Origin: Methylorubrum aminovorans
GTDB taxonomy: Bacteria; Pseudomonadota; Alphaproteobacteria; Rhizobiales; Beijerinckiaceae
NCBI RefSeq assembly: GCF_022179725.1
Contig: NZ_BPRC01000022.1
Location: 1-64,000, forward strand
DNA: 64,000 nucleotides
Direction: 5' to 3'
In this document: positions 8,238 to 16,940 of the stretch, piece after piece
Layout: every line of letters starts with the position of its first letter
How positions within the stretch are numbered: the first letter of the stretch is position 1
Notes under the pieces: generated by a model
The model's database searches: none
What the model was told of the DNA's origin: nothing
What the model saw: the letters and a program-made list of their open reading frames with translations, nothing else
Made by a program: the position numbers and the translations under genes

Positions 8238-10412
8238 ATGCCTTGCCGCCAACGGGCCGTGCCGCGTGCCGCCCTGTCCTCCACTCTGCTCGCCTCGACC
8301 CTGCTCGCCGCCGGCCTTGCCTTTGCCGCCCCTGCGCTTGCAGAACCCCTCGTCGCGCCGGAGAGCGCGACCCCTTCCACGACCACACTTGCCGAGATCA
8401 GCGTCTCCGGCACCGGTCGCCCCTCCGCTCCGGGTGAGACGGCCGGCTCGCTGACCGTGCCGGGCGTGGCCGCGCAGCGGGCGGCGGTGAACGCGACCGT
8501 CGGCTCCGTCGCCTTCGTCGACGCTGCGAGCTTCCAGAACCGCTACGCCAACACCGTGCGCGACGTGCTCAAAGACGTGCCCGGCGTGTTCGTGCAGGAG
8601 CGCTACGGCCAGGAGATGCGCCTCTCGATCCGCGGTTCCGGCATCGCCCGCGGCTTCCATGTCCGCGGCATCGAGCTGCTGCAGGACGGCATCCCGCTCA
8701 ACCTCGCCGACGGGAGCGGCGACTTCTACCAGATCGACCCGCTCTCCTTACGCTCGGTCGAGGTCTACAAGGGCGGCAATGCGCTCACCTTCGGCGCGAC
8801 CACGCTCGGCGGCGCGGTGAACTTCGTGACGCCGACCGCCTACACGGCCCTGGCGCCGAACACCGCCCGGATCGACGGCGGCAGCTTCAACACGATCCGC
8901 GAGCACTTCCAGGTCTCGCGCATCTCGGGCCCTGCCGATGTCCTGATCTCCGGCACGGCGACCAATTCCGACGGATTCCGCGATCACGAGACGCAGCGCA
9001 CCCGCAACGTGAACGCCAATATCGGCTACCGGCTCGCGCCGGGGGTCGAAACCCGGTTCTACCTCGGCTTCTACGACACCGACCAGAAGCTGCCCGGCTC
9101 GCTCTCGCTGTTCAACGCCCTGAACAATCCCCGCCTCGCCAACCCGGCGGCGATCACCGGCAACCAATCGCGAAAGGTGACGACGGAGCGGATCGCCAAC
9201 CGCACCTCGTTCGAACTCGAAGTCGGGCGCCTCGACATCGATTCCTGGGCGATTCACAAGAACCTTGAGCATCCGATCTTCCAGGTGATCGACCAGGACG
9301 GCTGGACCTACGGCGTCGCCCCGCGCTGGGCCGGCACGTTCGATCTCGGCGGCTTCCGCAACGATCTGATCCTCGGCCTGCGGGCCTTCGCCGGCATCAA
9401 CGAGGCCCGGCAATTCGTGAACGTGGCGGGCCTGCGCGGGGCCCAGACGCTCGACGCGCGCCAGAGCGCCTCGAACTACGAGGCCTATGCCGAGAACCGG
9501 TTCTGGTTCCGGCCCGACATGGCGCTGATGACCGGCGTCAAGCTGTTCTCCTCGAACCGCACCTTCAGCGACAGGGGCGGCCTAGCCGCGAACCCCGCCG
9601 CGCGCTTTGCCAACATCACCTATGAGGGCATCAACCCGAAGCTCGGCCTGCTGTGGCAACCGCTGCCGGACATCCAGGTGTTTGCCGACGTCACCCGCTC
9701 GCGCGACGTGCCGGATTTCTCCGACCTCGTGCAGACCAACCTGCTACGCACCACCTTCGTGCCGCTGGAGGTCCAACGCGCCTGGACCTACGAGGCCGGC
9801 TCGCGCGGCCGGATCGACCGATTGGCCTGGGACGTGACGCTCTACCGGGCGGACGTGCGCGACGCGCTGATCAACTTCACGCCCAATCCCGGCCTGAACA
9901 TCCCGGCGGCGACCTTCAACGCCCCGCGCACCCGCCATCAGGGCGTCGAGGCTGCCGTGACCCTCGACCTCGCCGCGGATCTGACCGGCATCGGCGACGG
10001 GCTCAGCCTGACCCAGATCTGGACCCACAACGACTTCCGCTTCGTCGGCGACCCGGTCTTCGGCAACAACCGCATCGCCGGCGTGCCGGTGAACGTGCTG
10101 CGCACGGTGCTCGGCTACCGGCATCCCAGCGGCTTCCACTTCGCACCCACCCTCGACTGGGTGCCAGAGGGCGCGTTTGCCGATCACGCCAACACCCTGA
10201 AGGTACCGGGCTACGCCTTGCTCGGCCTCCAGACCGGCATCGACTTCGCCAACGGCGTCTCGCTGTTAGTTGATGCCCGCAACCTGACGGACGAACGCTA
10301 TGTCTCCGACATTGCGGTCGTGACCAACGCCGCGACCGTGGCGGGCGGGCCGGTGGCGTTCTTTCCCGGCAACGGCCGCAGCGTGTTCGGAGGCGTGCGG
10401 GCCTCGTTCTGA
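8238..10412 (+). CDS. TonB-dependent outer-membrane receptor
   Basis: A 724-residue outer-membrane active transporter. A signal peptide ends APALA (residue 35). A TonB-box-like segment (LAEISVSGTG) follows, then the plug domain (DVLKDVPGVFVQERYGQEMR, RGIELLQDGIPLNLADG, VEVYKGGNALTFGATTLGGA), then a 22-strand barrel ending in the aromatic RSVFGGVRASF, the usual C-terminal outer-membrane signature. The substrate cannot be read from the sequence. Its place directly after the PCuAC-SCO-DUF2946 genes suggests copper or a copper complex; an iron chelate is the main alternative. Confidence 0.9.
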   Translation: MPCRQRAVPRAALSSTLLASTLLAAGLAFAAPALAEPLVAPESATPSTTTLAEISVSGTGRPSAPGETAGSLTVPGVAAQRAAVNATVGSVAFVDAASFQNRYANTVRDVLKDVPGVFVQERYGQEMRLSIRGSGIARGFHVRGIELLQDGIPLNLADGSGDFYQIDPLSLRSVEVYKGGNALTFGATTLGGAVNFVTPTAYTALAPNTARIDGGSFNTIREHFQVSRISGPADVLISGTATNSDGFRDHETQRTRNVNANIGYRLAPGVETRFYLGFYDTDQKLPGSLSLFNALNNPRLANPAAITGNQSRKVTTERIANRTSFELEVGRLDIDSWAIHKNLEHPIFQVIDQDGWTYGVAPRWAGTFDLGGFRNDLILGLRAFAGINEARQFVNVAGLRGAQTLDARQSASNYEAYAENRFWFRPDMALMTGVKLFSSNRTFSDRGGLAANPAARFANITYEGINPKLGLLWQPLPDIQVFADVTRSRDVPDFSDLVQTNLLRTTFVPLEVQRAWTYEAGSRGRIDRLAWDVTLYRADVRDALINFTPNPGLNIPAATFNAPRTRHQGVEAAVTLDLAADLTGIGDGLSLTQIWTHNDFRFVGDPVFGNNRIAGVPVNVLRTVLGYRHPSGFHFAPTLDWVPEGAFADHANTLKVPGYALLGLQTGIDFANGVSLLVDARNLTDERYVSDIAVVTNAATVAGGPVAFFPGNGRSVFGGVRASF

Positions 10413-10531
10413 GGTCGACCCTCGTCGCAGTCGGGCAGCTTTCGAGGAAAATGGGGCGATGGCAGCCGTTGAGAATGGCCGCCATCGATTTTGGGCAATG
10501 CAGGTTTTGTATGCACAGCCACCAAGCTTGC

Positions 10532-10539
10532 GTATATAC
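10532..10539 (+). promoter_or_regulatory. Candidate vapBC operator palindrome
   Basis: GTATATAC is a perfect 8-bp palindrome 26 bp upstream of the vapB start, partly framed by CTTG and CAAG. VapB antitoxins usually bind such AT-rich palindromes to repress their own operon. No footprint evidence exists; this is inference from position and symmetry. Confidence 0.4.
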
Positions 10540-10565
10540 AAGATCCGTCTCTACGAAAGTTCGTC

Positions 10566-10808
10566 ATGCTCAGCATCAGGGATGAGGAAGTCAGAACCCT
10601 CGCCGAAACCGTGATGAGGAAATCGGGCGCCCCCAACCTCACGGCCGCGATCAAGCTTGCCTTGCAGCGTGAGATCAAACGCGCCGACGAGGCTCTTCCC
10701 TTGATCGAGCGTGTGGCCGCGATCCGCGCCGCAGCCCTGGCGAAGGCCGACCGGCCGCCCGCGCCTCCTCTGAGCGAGGACGAGCGCGACGCCTTGTGGA
10801 CGCGCTGA
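10566..10808 (+). CDS. vapB: VapB-type antitoxin (Rv0623-like)
   Basis: An 80-residue antitoxin. Its N-terminus MLSIRDEEVRTLAETVMRKS and the following TAAIKLALQREI are the DNA-binding part of the Rv0623-type VapB family, and its C-terminal half would wrap the toxin. ATG 10566 was chosen because it begins the family's conserved start. The stop codon directly abuts the ATG of the PIN toxin, so the two are translationally coupled. Expected role: neutralise the toxin and repress the operon. Confidence 0.85.
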   Translation: MLSIRDEEVRTLAETVMRKSGAPNLTAAIKLALQREIKRADEALPLIERVAAIRAAALAKADRPPAPPLSEDERDALWTR

Positions 10809-11210
10809 ATGTTCATCGACACGTCGGCGATCGTCGCCATTCTGGCCGGCGAACCCGAGGCACCGGCCTATGTCGCCTGTATCGAGGGCACTAAGCATCG
10901 GGCGACCGGCCCGCATGTCCGCCTCGAGGCGACGATCAATCTTGCGCGCATCCTTGGGCTTCCGATTACGGCGGCCCAGGAAATGTACGACGCCTTCCTA
11001 GTGACGGCCGAGATCACCGTCCTCCCGATCGACGACGCCGTCGCCCGCCGGGCCGTGGAGGCCTTCGATCGCTACGGCAAGGGCCGGGGCCACCCGACGC
11101 AGCTCAATTTCGCCGATTGTCTATCCTACGCCTGCGCCGCCGCCAGCCGCGCTCCGATCCTCTTCAAGGGCCGGGATTTCATCCACACGGACCTGAAGGT
11201 CGCCTCGTAG
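10809..11210 (+). CDS. vapC: VapC PIN-domain toxin
   Basis: A 133-residue PIN-domain ribonuclease. The acidic active site is visible: Asp in MFIDTSAIVAI, Glu in RLEATINLAR and Asp in LNFADCLSYA. VapC toxins cleave tRNA or rRNA and stop growth when the antitoxin is degraded. It begins on the base after the vapB stop codon. A second vapBC pair lies at 42680-43314; the two are homologous but clearly diverged. All catalytic residues are present, so it is probably active. Confidence 0.9.
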   Translation: MFIDTSAIVAILAGEPEAPAYVACIEGTKHRATGPHVRLEATINLARILGLPITAAQEMYDAFLVTAEITVLPIDDAVARRAVEAFDRYGKGRGHPTQLNFADCLSYACAAASRAPILFKGRDFIHTDLKVAS

Positions 11211-11224
11211 GCGGCTGGATGCGA

Positions 11225-11252
11225 GGGAGCCGTCCGAGCCGTAAAGGCTCCC
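11225..11252. terminator. Weak hairpin between convergent genes
   Basis: GGGAGCC (11225-11231) pairs with GGCTCCC (11246-11252) around a 14-nt loop, between the stops of vapC and the OprB porin. There is no U-tract, so intrinsic termination is uncertain. Confidence 0.35.
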
Positions 11253-11255
11253 GCC

Positions 11256-12743
11256 TCAATACTGAACCGTCGCACGAAGCCCCAGCACGGCGGCGTTGCG
11301 CACGCGGCGCCCTTCCGGGTCGCGCGGATTGGCGATGCCGCCGCCGGGATGCAGGATCAGTTGCACGTCGGGCTGCACGGTGAAGCCCGGCACCACCACG
11401 GCCTGATAGGTCGCCTCGATCACCGTCTCGGCCCGCCGCCGCGGCATTGCCGTACCGGTCAGGATAATGGTGTCGATGTCGGACCGGCGGGCGTCGTCGG
11501 AGAGGCGGGCATGGGCGAGGCTGAGGCCGAGCGTGTCGTCGTCGCGGCCCGGAAACAGGCCCTTATAGGCGAGCCCGGCATCGAGATAGGCGGAGACGAG
11601 GCTGGAGCGGGTCGGCGACCACGCCGCCCGCACGAAGAAGCCGAGCCCCTCGTCGTCCTTGCCGGTTTCCCGGTAGAGTGTCTGGTCGTAGACCGCGTAG
11701 ATCCCGGCATTGCCGCGCAACGGGCGGCCGATGCCGGTCGAGTTCGGGTCGGCGAGCGACAGGCCGGTGTTGTCGATGCGCAGGCTCTCGAAGCGCCCGA
11801 AATGCTGCCAGCCGCCCAGCGTGATGTCGCCGGGCAGGCTTTTGGCATCCGTCTCCGTGTTGAAGGCATAGGTGGCCTCGGCTACGACCAGGGCCGGGTC
11901 GCGGGTGCGGAAATTGGTGCCGGTGCGGTCGAGGCGTTGCGCTTCCGGGTCGTCGCCGGGACGGTTGGCGCCGGCCGGATCGCCATTATAGAGCCCGGCC
12001 TGGAGCGAGAAGCCGTTGCCCGGCACGTATTTGGCGCGGATCGCGGGCGAGGCGAGCGGATAGGCCGGGCCGCCGCTCGGCAGATCGAGCCCGGTGATCG
12101 CCGGCCAGCCGAAGGTCGAATTCACGAACAGCGTCGCGGTCTGGCTGACGAAGAATTCGGTGTCGGCCGCCTGCTGGCCGATGCGGATGCCGAGCTGGCC
12201 CTCGAAGAGCTGCTGATCGAGCCACAGCACGTAGAGGCGTGAAGACGGCAAGGCCTCGATCACGCTGGTGGCCAGCAGGTTGCCGACATAGTAGCGCGAC
12301 AGGCCGGTGCCGTGGATGAAGTAGGCGTTGGCGTGGACCGTGGCGCCGTCCCAGCCGGCGAGCCGCTGCAGGTCGAGGTTGAGCCGCAGGTTCAGCCGGT
12401 CCTCGACGATCGCGCCCTGGCGGATGCCGCCGACGGGATTGCCCAGCGTCTCGGCGATGTAGGTGAGGCTGTACTCGATGCCCCGCTCCTTCAGTAGGGG
12501 CCGCCACCCGAGCGGATCGCCGAAGGGTCCGAGCGAGGGCTCGATCGAGCGCACGTAGCCGCCCGAGGCCTGGCTCGTCGATTCCGGCTGGGACACCGAG
12601 ATCCGCGGATCGCCGCCCGCGCCCTCGTAGATCGGCCGTCCGGTGGGCTGTGCGAGGGCGGGCGGTCCGGCGAGAGCCGTCAGAGCGAGCGCGAGGGGCG
12701 GGATGGCCGAGAGCCTGCGTGATCGATCTGTTCCGGCACTCAT
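11256..12743 (-). CDS. OprB-type carbohydrate porin
   Basis: A 495-residue outer-membrane barrel of the carbohydrate-selective porin (OprB) family. A signal peptide (ending PPALA) is followed by the family features LKERGIEYSLTYIAETLGNP, DRLNLRLNLDLQRLAGWDG and LGIRIGQQAADTEFFVS. The C-terminus VRNAAVLGLRATVQY ends in an aromatic residue as expected. Start ATG 12743 is favoured by an upstream GAGGA at good spacing; ATG 12764 is possible. It follows a GntR regulator on the same strand and may be its target, perhaps giving outer-membrane access to the TRAP substrate. Confidence 0.9.
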   Translation of the reverse strand: MSAGTDRSRRLSAIPPLALALTALAGPPALAQPTGRPIYEGAGGDPRISVSQPESTSQASGGYVRSIEPSLGPFGDPLGWRPLLKERGIEYSLTYIAETLGNPVGGIRQGAIVEDRLNLRLNLDLQRLAGWDGATVHANAYFIHGTGLSRYYVGNLLATSVIEALPSSRLYVLWLDQQLFEGQLGIRIGQQAADTEFFVSQTATLFVNSTFGWPAITGLDLPSGGPAYPLASPAIRAKYVPGNGFSLQAGLYNGDPAGANRPGDDPEAQRLDRTGTNFRTRDPALVVAEATYAFNTETDAKSLPGDITLGGWQHFGRFESLRIDNTGLSLADPNSTGIGRPLRGNAGIYAVYDQTLYRETGKDDEGLGFFVRAAWSPTRSSLVSAYLDAGLAYKGLFPGRDDDTLGLSLAHARLSDDARRSDIDTIILTGTAMPRRRAETVIEATYQAVVVPGFTVQPDVQLILHPGGGIANPRDPEGRRVRNAAVLGLRATVQY

Positions 12744-12829
12744 GACAATCCTCATGCCGAGCAACCGTTATGCGGTTGCGCAGCATGAGGAGCGATAAGC
12801 TTGCCGAAGCAGTACAGTCAAACGGGCGC

Positions 12830-13501
12830 TCAAGCCGCGCTGTGATCCAGCGTCCGCAGGTTGGCCACCAATTCCGAGAAGCCGTCGCCCTGGATCAGCA
12901 CGTGGCGGCGGAGCTGGTCGGCCGCCGCGGCGCCGTCGCTGGCGAGGATGGCCGCGACGACCGCCTCGTGCTCGGCGAGCGATTGCGCCACCCGGTGGCG
13001 GGTGCGCAGTTGCAGCCGGCGGTAGGGCGAGAGGCGGCGGTGCAGCGCCAGCGCTTGCCCGCACAGGAAATCGTTGCGGCAGGCGCGGTAGATCACCGTG
13101 TGGAAGACGTAGTTCTCGCCGTAATAGGCTTCCGGATCGCCCGTCGAGGCCGCCCGCGCGCAGGCGTCGAGCGCGCCCTTGAGTTCCACCTCGAGCTCCG
13201 GCGTCAGACGCCGCGCGGCGAGCCGACCGCAGGCGGCCTCCAGCTCCGCCATCGTCTCGAACATCTCCAGGAGATGCCCTGGCTCGGGGGCGCTCACCAC
13301 CATGCCGCGACGCGGCTTGGTCTCCACGAGGCCGGTCGCGGCGAGCTGCAGCAGCGCCTCGCGGATCGGCGTGCGCGAGACGCCGAAGCGCTCGGCGAGC
13401 TGCGTCTCGTCGAGGCGCGCGCCGAGGGCGAGACGCCCTTCGACGATCTCGTCCTCGATCGTCTGCCTGAGGCGCTGGGTCTGGTTCATCGGTCGAATCA
13501 T
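12830..13501 (-). CDS. GntR-family regulator, FCD subfamily
   Basis: A 223-residue transcription factor. The winged helix-turn-helix is at residues about 10-65 (IVEGRLALGARLDETQLAER, GVSRTPIREALLQLAATGLV). The all-helical FCD ligand domain (about 80-205) carries the histidine and acidic positions typical of metal/carboxylate-binding FCD sensors (YVFHTVIYRA, EHEAVVAAI). It is divergent from the TRAP transporter operon with a 165-bp gap containing two palindromes. The likely job is acid-responsive repression of that transporter and possibly the porin. An AGGGA sequence precedes ATG 13501. Confidence 0.9.
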   Translation of the reverse strand: MIRPMNQTQRLRQTIEDEIVEGRLALGARLDETQLAERFGVSRTPIREALLQLAATGLVETKPRRGMVVSAPEPGHLLEMFETMAELEAACGRLAARRLTPELEVELKGALDACARAASTGDPEAYYGENYVFHTVIYRACRNDFLCGQALALHRRLSPYRRLQLRTRHRVAQSLAEHEAVVAAILASDGAAAADQLRRHVLIQGDGFSELVANLRTLDHSAA

Positions 13502-13544
13502 CGTCGGATCCCTGCCGACACATATTCAAGGGCGTTGACAAAAT

Positions 13545-13568
13545 ATGCAAGATGACGCGATCTTGCAT
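13545..13568. promoter_or_regulatory. Candidate GntR operator, 9-bp inverted repeat
   Basis: ATGCAAGAT (13545-13553) and ATCTTGCAT (13560-13568) form a perfect inverted repeat with a 6-bp spacer, just after a TTGACA at 13535-13540. It lies between the divergent GntR and TRAP genes, where an FCD regulator would be expected to bind. Confidence 0.6.
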
Positions 13569-13591
13569 TAAATGCTGCGGTGAAACGTATA

Positions 13592-13606
13592 TTGTGCGCC
13601 GCACAA
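13592..13606. promoter_or_regulatory. Second palindrome ahead of the TRAP operon
   Basis: TTGTGC-GCC-GCACAA is a perfect 6-bp inverted repeat 61 bp upstream of the TRAP binding-protein start. Its TTGTGC/GCACAA arms differ from the 13545 palindrome, so a second regulator or a half-site is possible. Confidence 0.45.
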
Positions 13607-13666
13607 AAGTCCGAAGCAACGGACTCGATCAGAATCCGCGAATGCGGGATTCGAAGAGGAAACGCC

Positions 13667-14689
13667 ATGACTCTGAACCGCCGCCACCTCCTCGCGGCCG
13701 GCCTCGCCGCGCCTGCGCTGCTCAAGCTCGGGGCCGGCCCGGCCCAGGCCGCCACGACGCTGAAGCTGTCGCACCAGTTCCCCGGCGGCTCGATCGACGA
13801 GGGGGATTTCCGCGACCGGATGTGCCGGAAGTTCGCCGCCGCCATCAAGGAGCGCTCGAAGGGCGCGATGGAGGTGCAGGTCTATCCCGGCTCCTCGCTG
13901 ATGAAGACCAACGCGCAGTTCAGCGCCATGCGCAAAGGGGCGCTCGACCTCTCGCTCTATCCTTCGCCCTATGCCGGCGGCGAGGTGCCGGAGATGAATA
14001 TCGGCCTGATGCCGGCGCTCGTCTCCTCCTACGCCCAGGCCGTCGCCTGGAAGGACGCGCCGGTCGGCCGCAAGCTCACCGAGATCCTGGAGGCCAAGGG
14101 CATCGTGCTGGTCTCCTGGGTCTGGCAGGCCGGCGGCATCGCGAGCCGCGAGCGCCCGCTGCTGACGCCCGAGGACGCCAAGGGCATGAAGGTCCGCGGC
14201 GGCTCGCGCGAGATGGACCTGATGATGAAGCAGGCCGGCGCCGCCACCCTGTCGCTGCCGTCGAACGAATCCTACGCCGCGATGCAGACCGGCGCCTGCG
14301 ATGCCGTGCTGACCTCCTCCACCAGCCTGATCTCGTTCCGCCTTGAAGAGATTTCGAAGGCCCTGACCTCGGGCCGCGAGCGCTCCTACTGGTTCATGCT
14401 GGAGCCGATCATGATGTCGAAGATCGTGTTCTCCGGTCTGCCTAAGGACCAGCAGGACCTGATCATGGCGGTCGGCACCGAGCTGGAGAGCTTCGGCCAA
14501 GAGGGGGCCAAGGCCGACGACACCCGCGTCGAGGAAGTGTTCGGCAAGGCCGGCGCCAAGGTCGTGCAGCTCGACGAGCCGACGCTGGGCAAGTGGCGCG
14601 ATATCGCCCGCGACACCGCCTGGAAGGACTTCGCCAACAAGAACGCGAGCTGCGCCGAGTTGCTCAAGCTGGCGGAGAAGGTCGCATGA
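13667..14689 (+). CDS. TRAP transporter substrate-binding protein (DctP family)
   Basis: A 340-residue periplasmic binding protein. It has a twin-arginine-like signal (NRRHLLAAGLAAPALLKL) and the DctP fold (LKLSHQFPGGSIDEGDFRDR, the SSLMKTNAQFSAMRKGALDL region, and VRGGSREMDLMMKQAGAATL, which contains the arginine that clamps a carboxylate ligand). It would capture an organic acid for the DctQM permease. ATG 13667 has an AGAGGA ribosome-binding site; an upstream ATG at 13580 only adds promoter sequence. Its stop overlaps the next gene in ATGA. The exact substrate is not readable. Confidence 0.93.
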   Translation: MTLNRRHLLAAGLAAPALLKLGAGPAQAATTLKLSHQFPGGSIDEGDFRDRMCRKFAAAIKERSKGAMEVQVYPGSSLMKTNAQFSAMRKGALDLSLYPSPYAGGEVPEMNIGLMPALVSSYAQAVAWKDAPVGRKLTEILEAKGIVLVSWVWQAGGIASRERPLLTPEDAKGMKVRGGSREMDLMMKQAGAATLSLPSNESYAAMQTGACDAVLTSSTSLISFRLEEISKALTSGRERSYWFMLEPIMMSKIVFSGLPKDQQDLIMAVGTELESFGQEGAKADDTRVEEVFGKAGAKVVQLDEPTLGKWRDIARDTAWKDFANKNASCAELLKLAEKVA

Positions 14690-15411
14690 GCCACGCCTTC
14701 GACGCGGCTTCGGCCGCATCCGAGACGAAGAAGGCCGAGGAGCCGCGGATTCCGGGGCTGCTCGGGGTGATCGACCGGGCCACGCGCCGGCTCAACCACC
14801 TCATCCTGGTGCTGGGCGGCATCGCGCTCGTCGCCGCCTGCCTCGTGCTCAGCTACTCGGTGCTGATCCGCTACGTCCTGCACGAGCCGACCGAGTGGCA
14901 GGACGAGACCGCCGTGTTCCTCATCGTCGGCGCCACCTTTCTGTCGGCGGCGGGCGTTCAGGCCAAGCGCGGCCACGTCGCCATCGAGGCGCTCACCGGC
15001 CTGCTGCCGCCGGCCGCCAACCGGGCGCGCCTCGTCCTCGTCGACATCATCAGCCTCGCCTTCGTGACCTTCTTCGCCTGGAAGAGCTGGAGCCTGTTCC
15101 ACGAGGCCTGGGAGGACGGCCAGATCTCGCAATCGACTTGGGGGCCGCCGCTCTGGATCCCCTACCTGCTGATGTCGGCGGGCATGAGCCTGCTGGCCAT
15201 CCAGTTCGTGCTGCAGATCGCCGAGGCGCTGCTCTACGGCCCCCGCGCCGCCGGCTGGGCCAAGCCCAAGATCGGCATCGGGGCGGACGTCAACCGCGAC
15301 ATGCGCGACCGCCCGGACCTAACGCCCGAGGGGCCTGACCCTCTGGAGAGCACGATCACACCGAAGGCGGCCCCGGTTCGGCCGGTCACGACCACGGGAG
15401 GCAAGGCATGA
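14686..15411 (+). CDS. TRAP transporter small permease (DctQ family)
   Basis: A 241-residue membrane protein with four hydrophobic segments (around residues 38-58, 77-95, 115-135, 155-180). The DctQ signature EPTEWQDETAVFLIVGATF is present. It pairs with the large permease to form the Na+-driven TRAP complex. Translation is coupled on both sides: ATGA overlaps occur with the binding protein (14686-14689) and with DctM (15408-15411). The long hydrophilic C-terminal tail (about 45 residues) is unusual for the family and has no known role. Confidence 0.92.
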   Translation: MSHAFDAASAASETKKAEEPRIPGLLGVIDRATRRLNHLILVLGGIALVAACLVLSYSVLIRYVLHEPTEWQDETAVFLIVGATFLSAAGVQAKRGHVAIEALTGLLPPAANRARLVLVDIISLAFVTFFAWKSWSLFHEAWEDGQISQSTWGPPLWIPYLLMSAGMSLLAIQFVLQIAEALLYGPRAAGWAKPKIGIGADVNRDMRDRPDLTPEGPDPLESTITPKAAPVRPVTTTGGKA

Positions 15412-16760
15412 GCACCGCCGCGATCGGCTTCCTCTATGCCGGGGCGACGCTGGGGGCGATGCTCTCAGGAATTCCCATCGCCTTCGCGCTCGGCTTCGTG
15501 GCGCTCGCCTTCATGTACGCGTTCATGCCCGCCGCCTCGCTCGATACGGTGGCGCAGAACGTCTACGAGGAGATGGCCTCGATCACCCTGCTCTCGATCC
15601 CGCTCTTCATCCTGAAGGGCGCGGCGATCGGAAGGAGCCGGGCCGGCCAGGATCTCTACTCGGCGATGCATGCCTGGATGCACCGCATCCCCGGTGGGCT
15701 CGGCATCGCCAACGTGTTCGCCTGCGCGCTGTTTGCGGCGATGGCCGGCTCCTCGCCCGCCACCTGCTCGGCGATCGGTTCGGCCGGAATCCCGGAGATG
15801 CGCAAGCGCGGCTACTCGCCGGGCTTCGCCGCCGGAATCATCGCCGCGGGCGGCACGCTCGGCATCCTGCTGCCGCCCTCGATCACCATGATCCTCTACG
15901 CCGTGGCAGCCGAGCAGTCGCTCGGCCGGCTGTTCCTCGCCGGGATCGGGCCGGGCTTCCTCCTGGTCGCCCTGTTCGCCGCCTGGTCGGTGTTCCGCTT
16001 CCGCTCGGAATTCGCGGCGGCCAAGCTCGCCTACGAGCGGACCGGCACGCAGCACCCGATCCTGAAGGAGGACAGCTACAGCATGCGCGAGCGCTTCTCG
16101 ACGCTGCCGCGGGTGCTGCCCTTCGTGGTGCTGCTCACCGGCGTCATGGTCGCGCTCTACGGTGGCTACGCCACGCCTTCCGAGACGGCGGGCCTCGGCG
16201 GCCTGCTGGCGCTCGCCCTGATCGCGGTGATCTACGGCGTCTGGCGCTTCCGCGATCTCGACCCGATCCTCACGGCGACGCTGCGGGAATCGACCATGCT
16301 GATGCTGATCATCGGCATGTCGCTCCTCTACGCCTACGTGATGAGCTACCTCCACATCAGCCAGGCGGCGGCTCAGGCCATCGTCGAGATGCAGCTCTCG
16401 CCCTGGGTCCTGCTCGCCACCATCCTGTCGCTGGTGATCGCGCTGGGCTTCTTCCTGCCGCCGGTCTCGATCATCCTGATGACGGCGCCGATCATCCTGC
16501 CGCCGCTGAAGGCCGCAGGCTTCGACCTCGTCTGGTTCGGCGTGGTGATGACGATCACCATGGAGATGGGCCTGATCCACCCGCCGGTGGGCCTCAACAT
16601 CTTCGTCATCAAGAACATCGCCCCCGACATCCCCTTGAAGGACATCATCTGGGGCACCCTGCCCTTCGTGCTCCTGATGGGCGTGGCGATCGTCCTGCTC
16701 TGCCTCGTGCCGGGCATCGCCCTCTGGCTGCCGGACCTGCTGCTGCCGACGACGCGGTAG
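15408..16760 (+). CDS. TRAP transporter large permease (DctM family)
   Basis: A 450-residue polytopic protein of the DctM family, the transport subunit. Conserved parts seen: IPIAFALGFVALAF, MAGSSPATCSAIGSAGIPEM, GILLPPSITMILYAVAAEQS, and LGFFLPPVSIILMTAPIILP near the second hairpin. The loop at residues 195-225 is long and hydrophilic. It ends the dctPQM transcript; a strong hairpin terminator follows 42 bp later. Coupled to sodium or proton uptake according to family knowledge. Confidence 0.94.
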   Translation: MSTAAIGFLYAGATLGAMLSGIPIAFALGFVALAFMYAFMPAASLDTVAQNVYEEMASITLLSIPLFILKGAAIGRSRAGQDLYSAMHAWMHRIPGGLGIANVFACALFAAMAGSSPATCSAIGSAGIPEMRKRGYSPGFAAGIIAAGGTLGILLPPSITMILYAVAAEQSLGRLFLAGIGPGFLLVALFAAWSVFRFRSEFAAAKLAYERTGTQHPILKEDSYSMRERFSTLPRVLPFVVLLTGVMVALYGGYATPSETAGLGGLLALALIAVIYGVWRFRDLDPILTATLRESTMLMLIIGMSLLYAYVMSYLHISQAAAQAIVEMQLSPWVLLATILSLVIALGFFLPPVSIILMTAPIILPPLKAAGFDLVWFGVVMTITMEMGLIHPPVGLNIFVIKNIAPDIPLKDIIWGTLPFVLLMGVAIVLLCLVPGIALWLPDLLLPTTR

Positions 16761-16801
16761 GGATCGCAACCGCACCCGGAGCGGTGCTGGCGACGAGAAA
16801 A

Positions 16802-16830
16802 AACCCTCCGTGCCCTGGGCACGGAGGGTT
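16802..16830 (+). terminator. Rho-independent terminator of the TRAP operon
   Basis: AACCCTCCGTGCCC (16802-16815) pairs perfectly with GGGCACGGAGGGTT (16817-16830). An A-run precedes it and TTCTTCGTTT follows, so it can stop transcription from the left. Confidence 0.9.
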
Positions 16831-16940
16831 CTTCGTTTGGTGAATCGTTTCTTTATCGCGGCAGTAAAACTCGCCTTAACCCTCCTGCGCCCAAGATCGT
16901 CGCCTCACAGCCGGTTCCGGCACCGGACGGGAGACGATCC

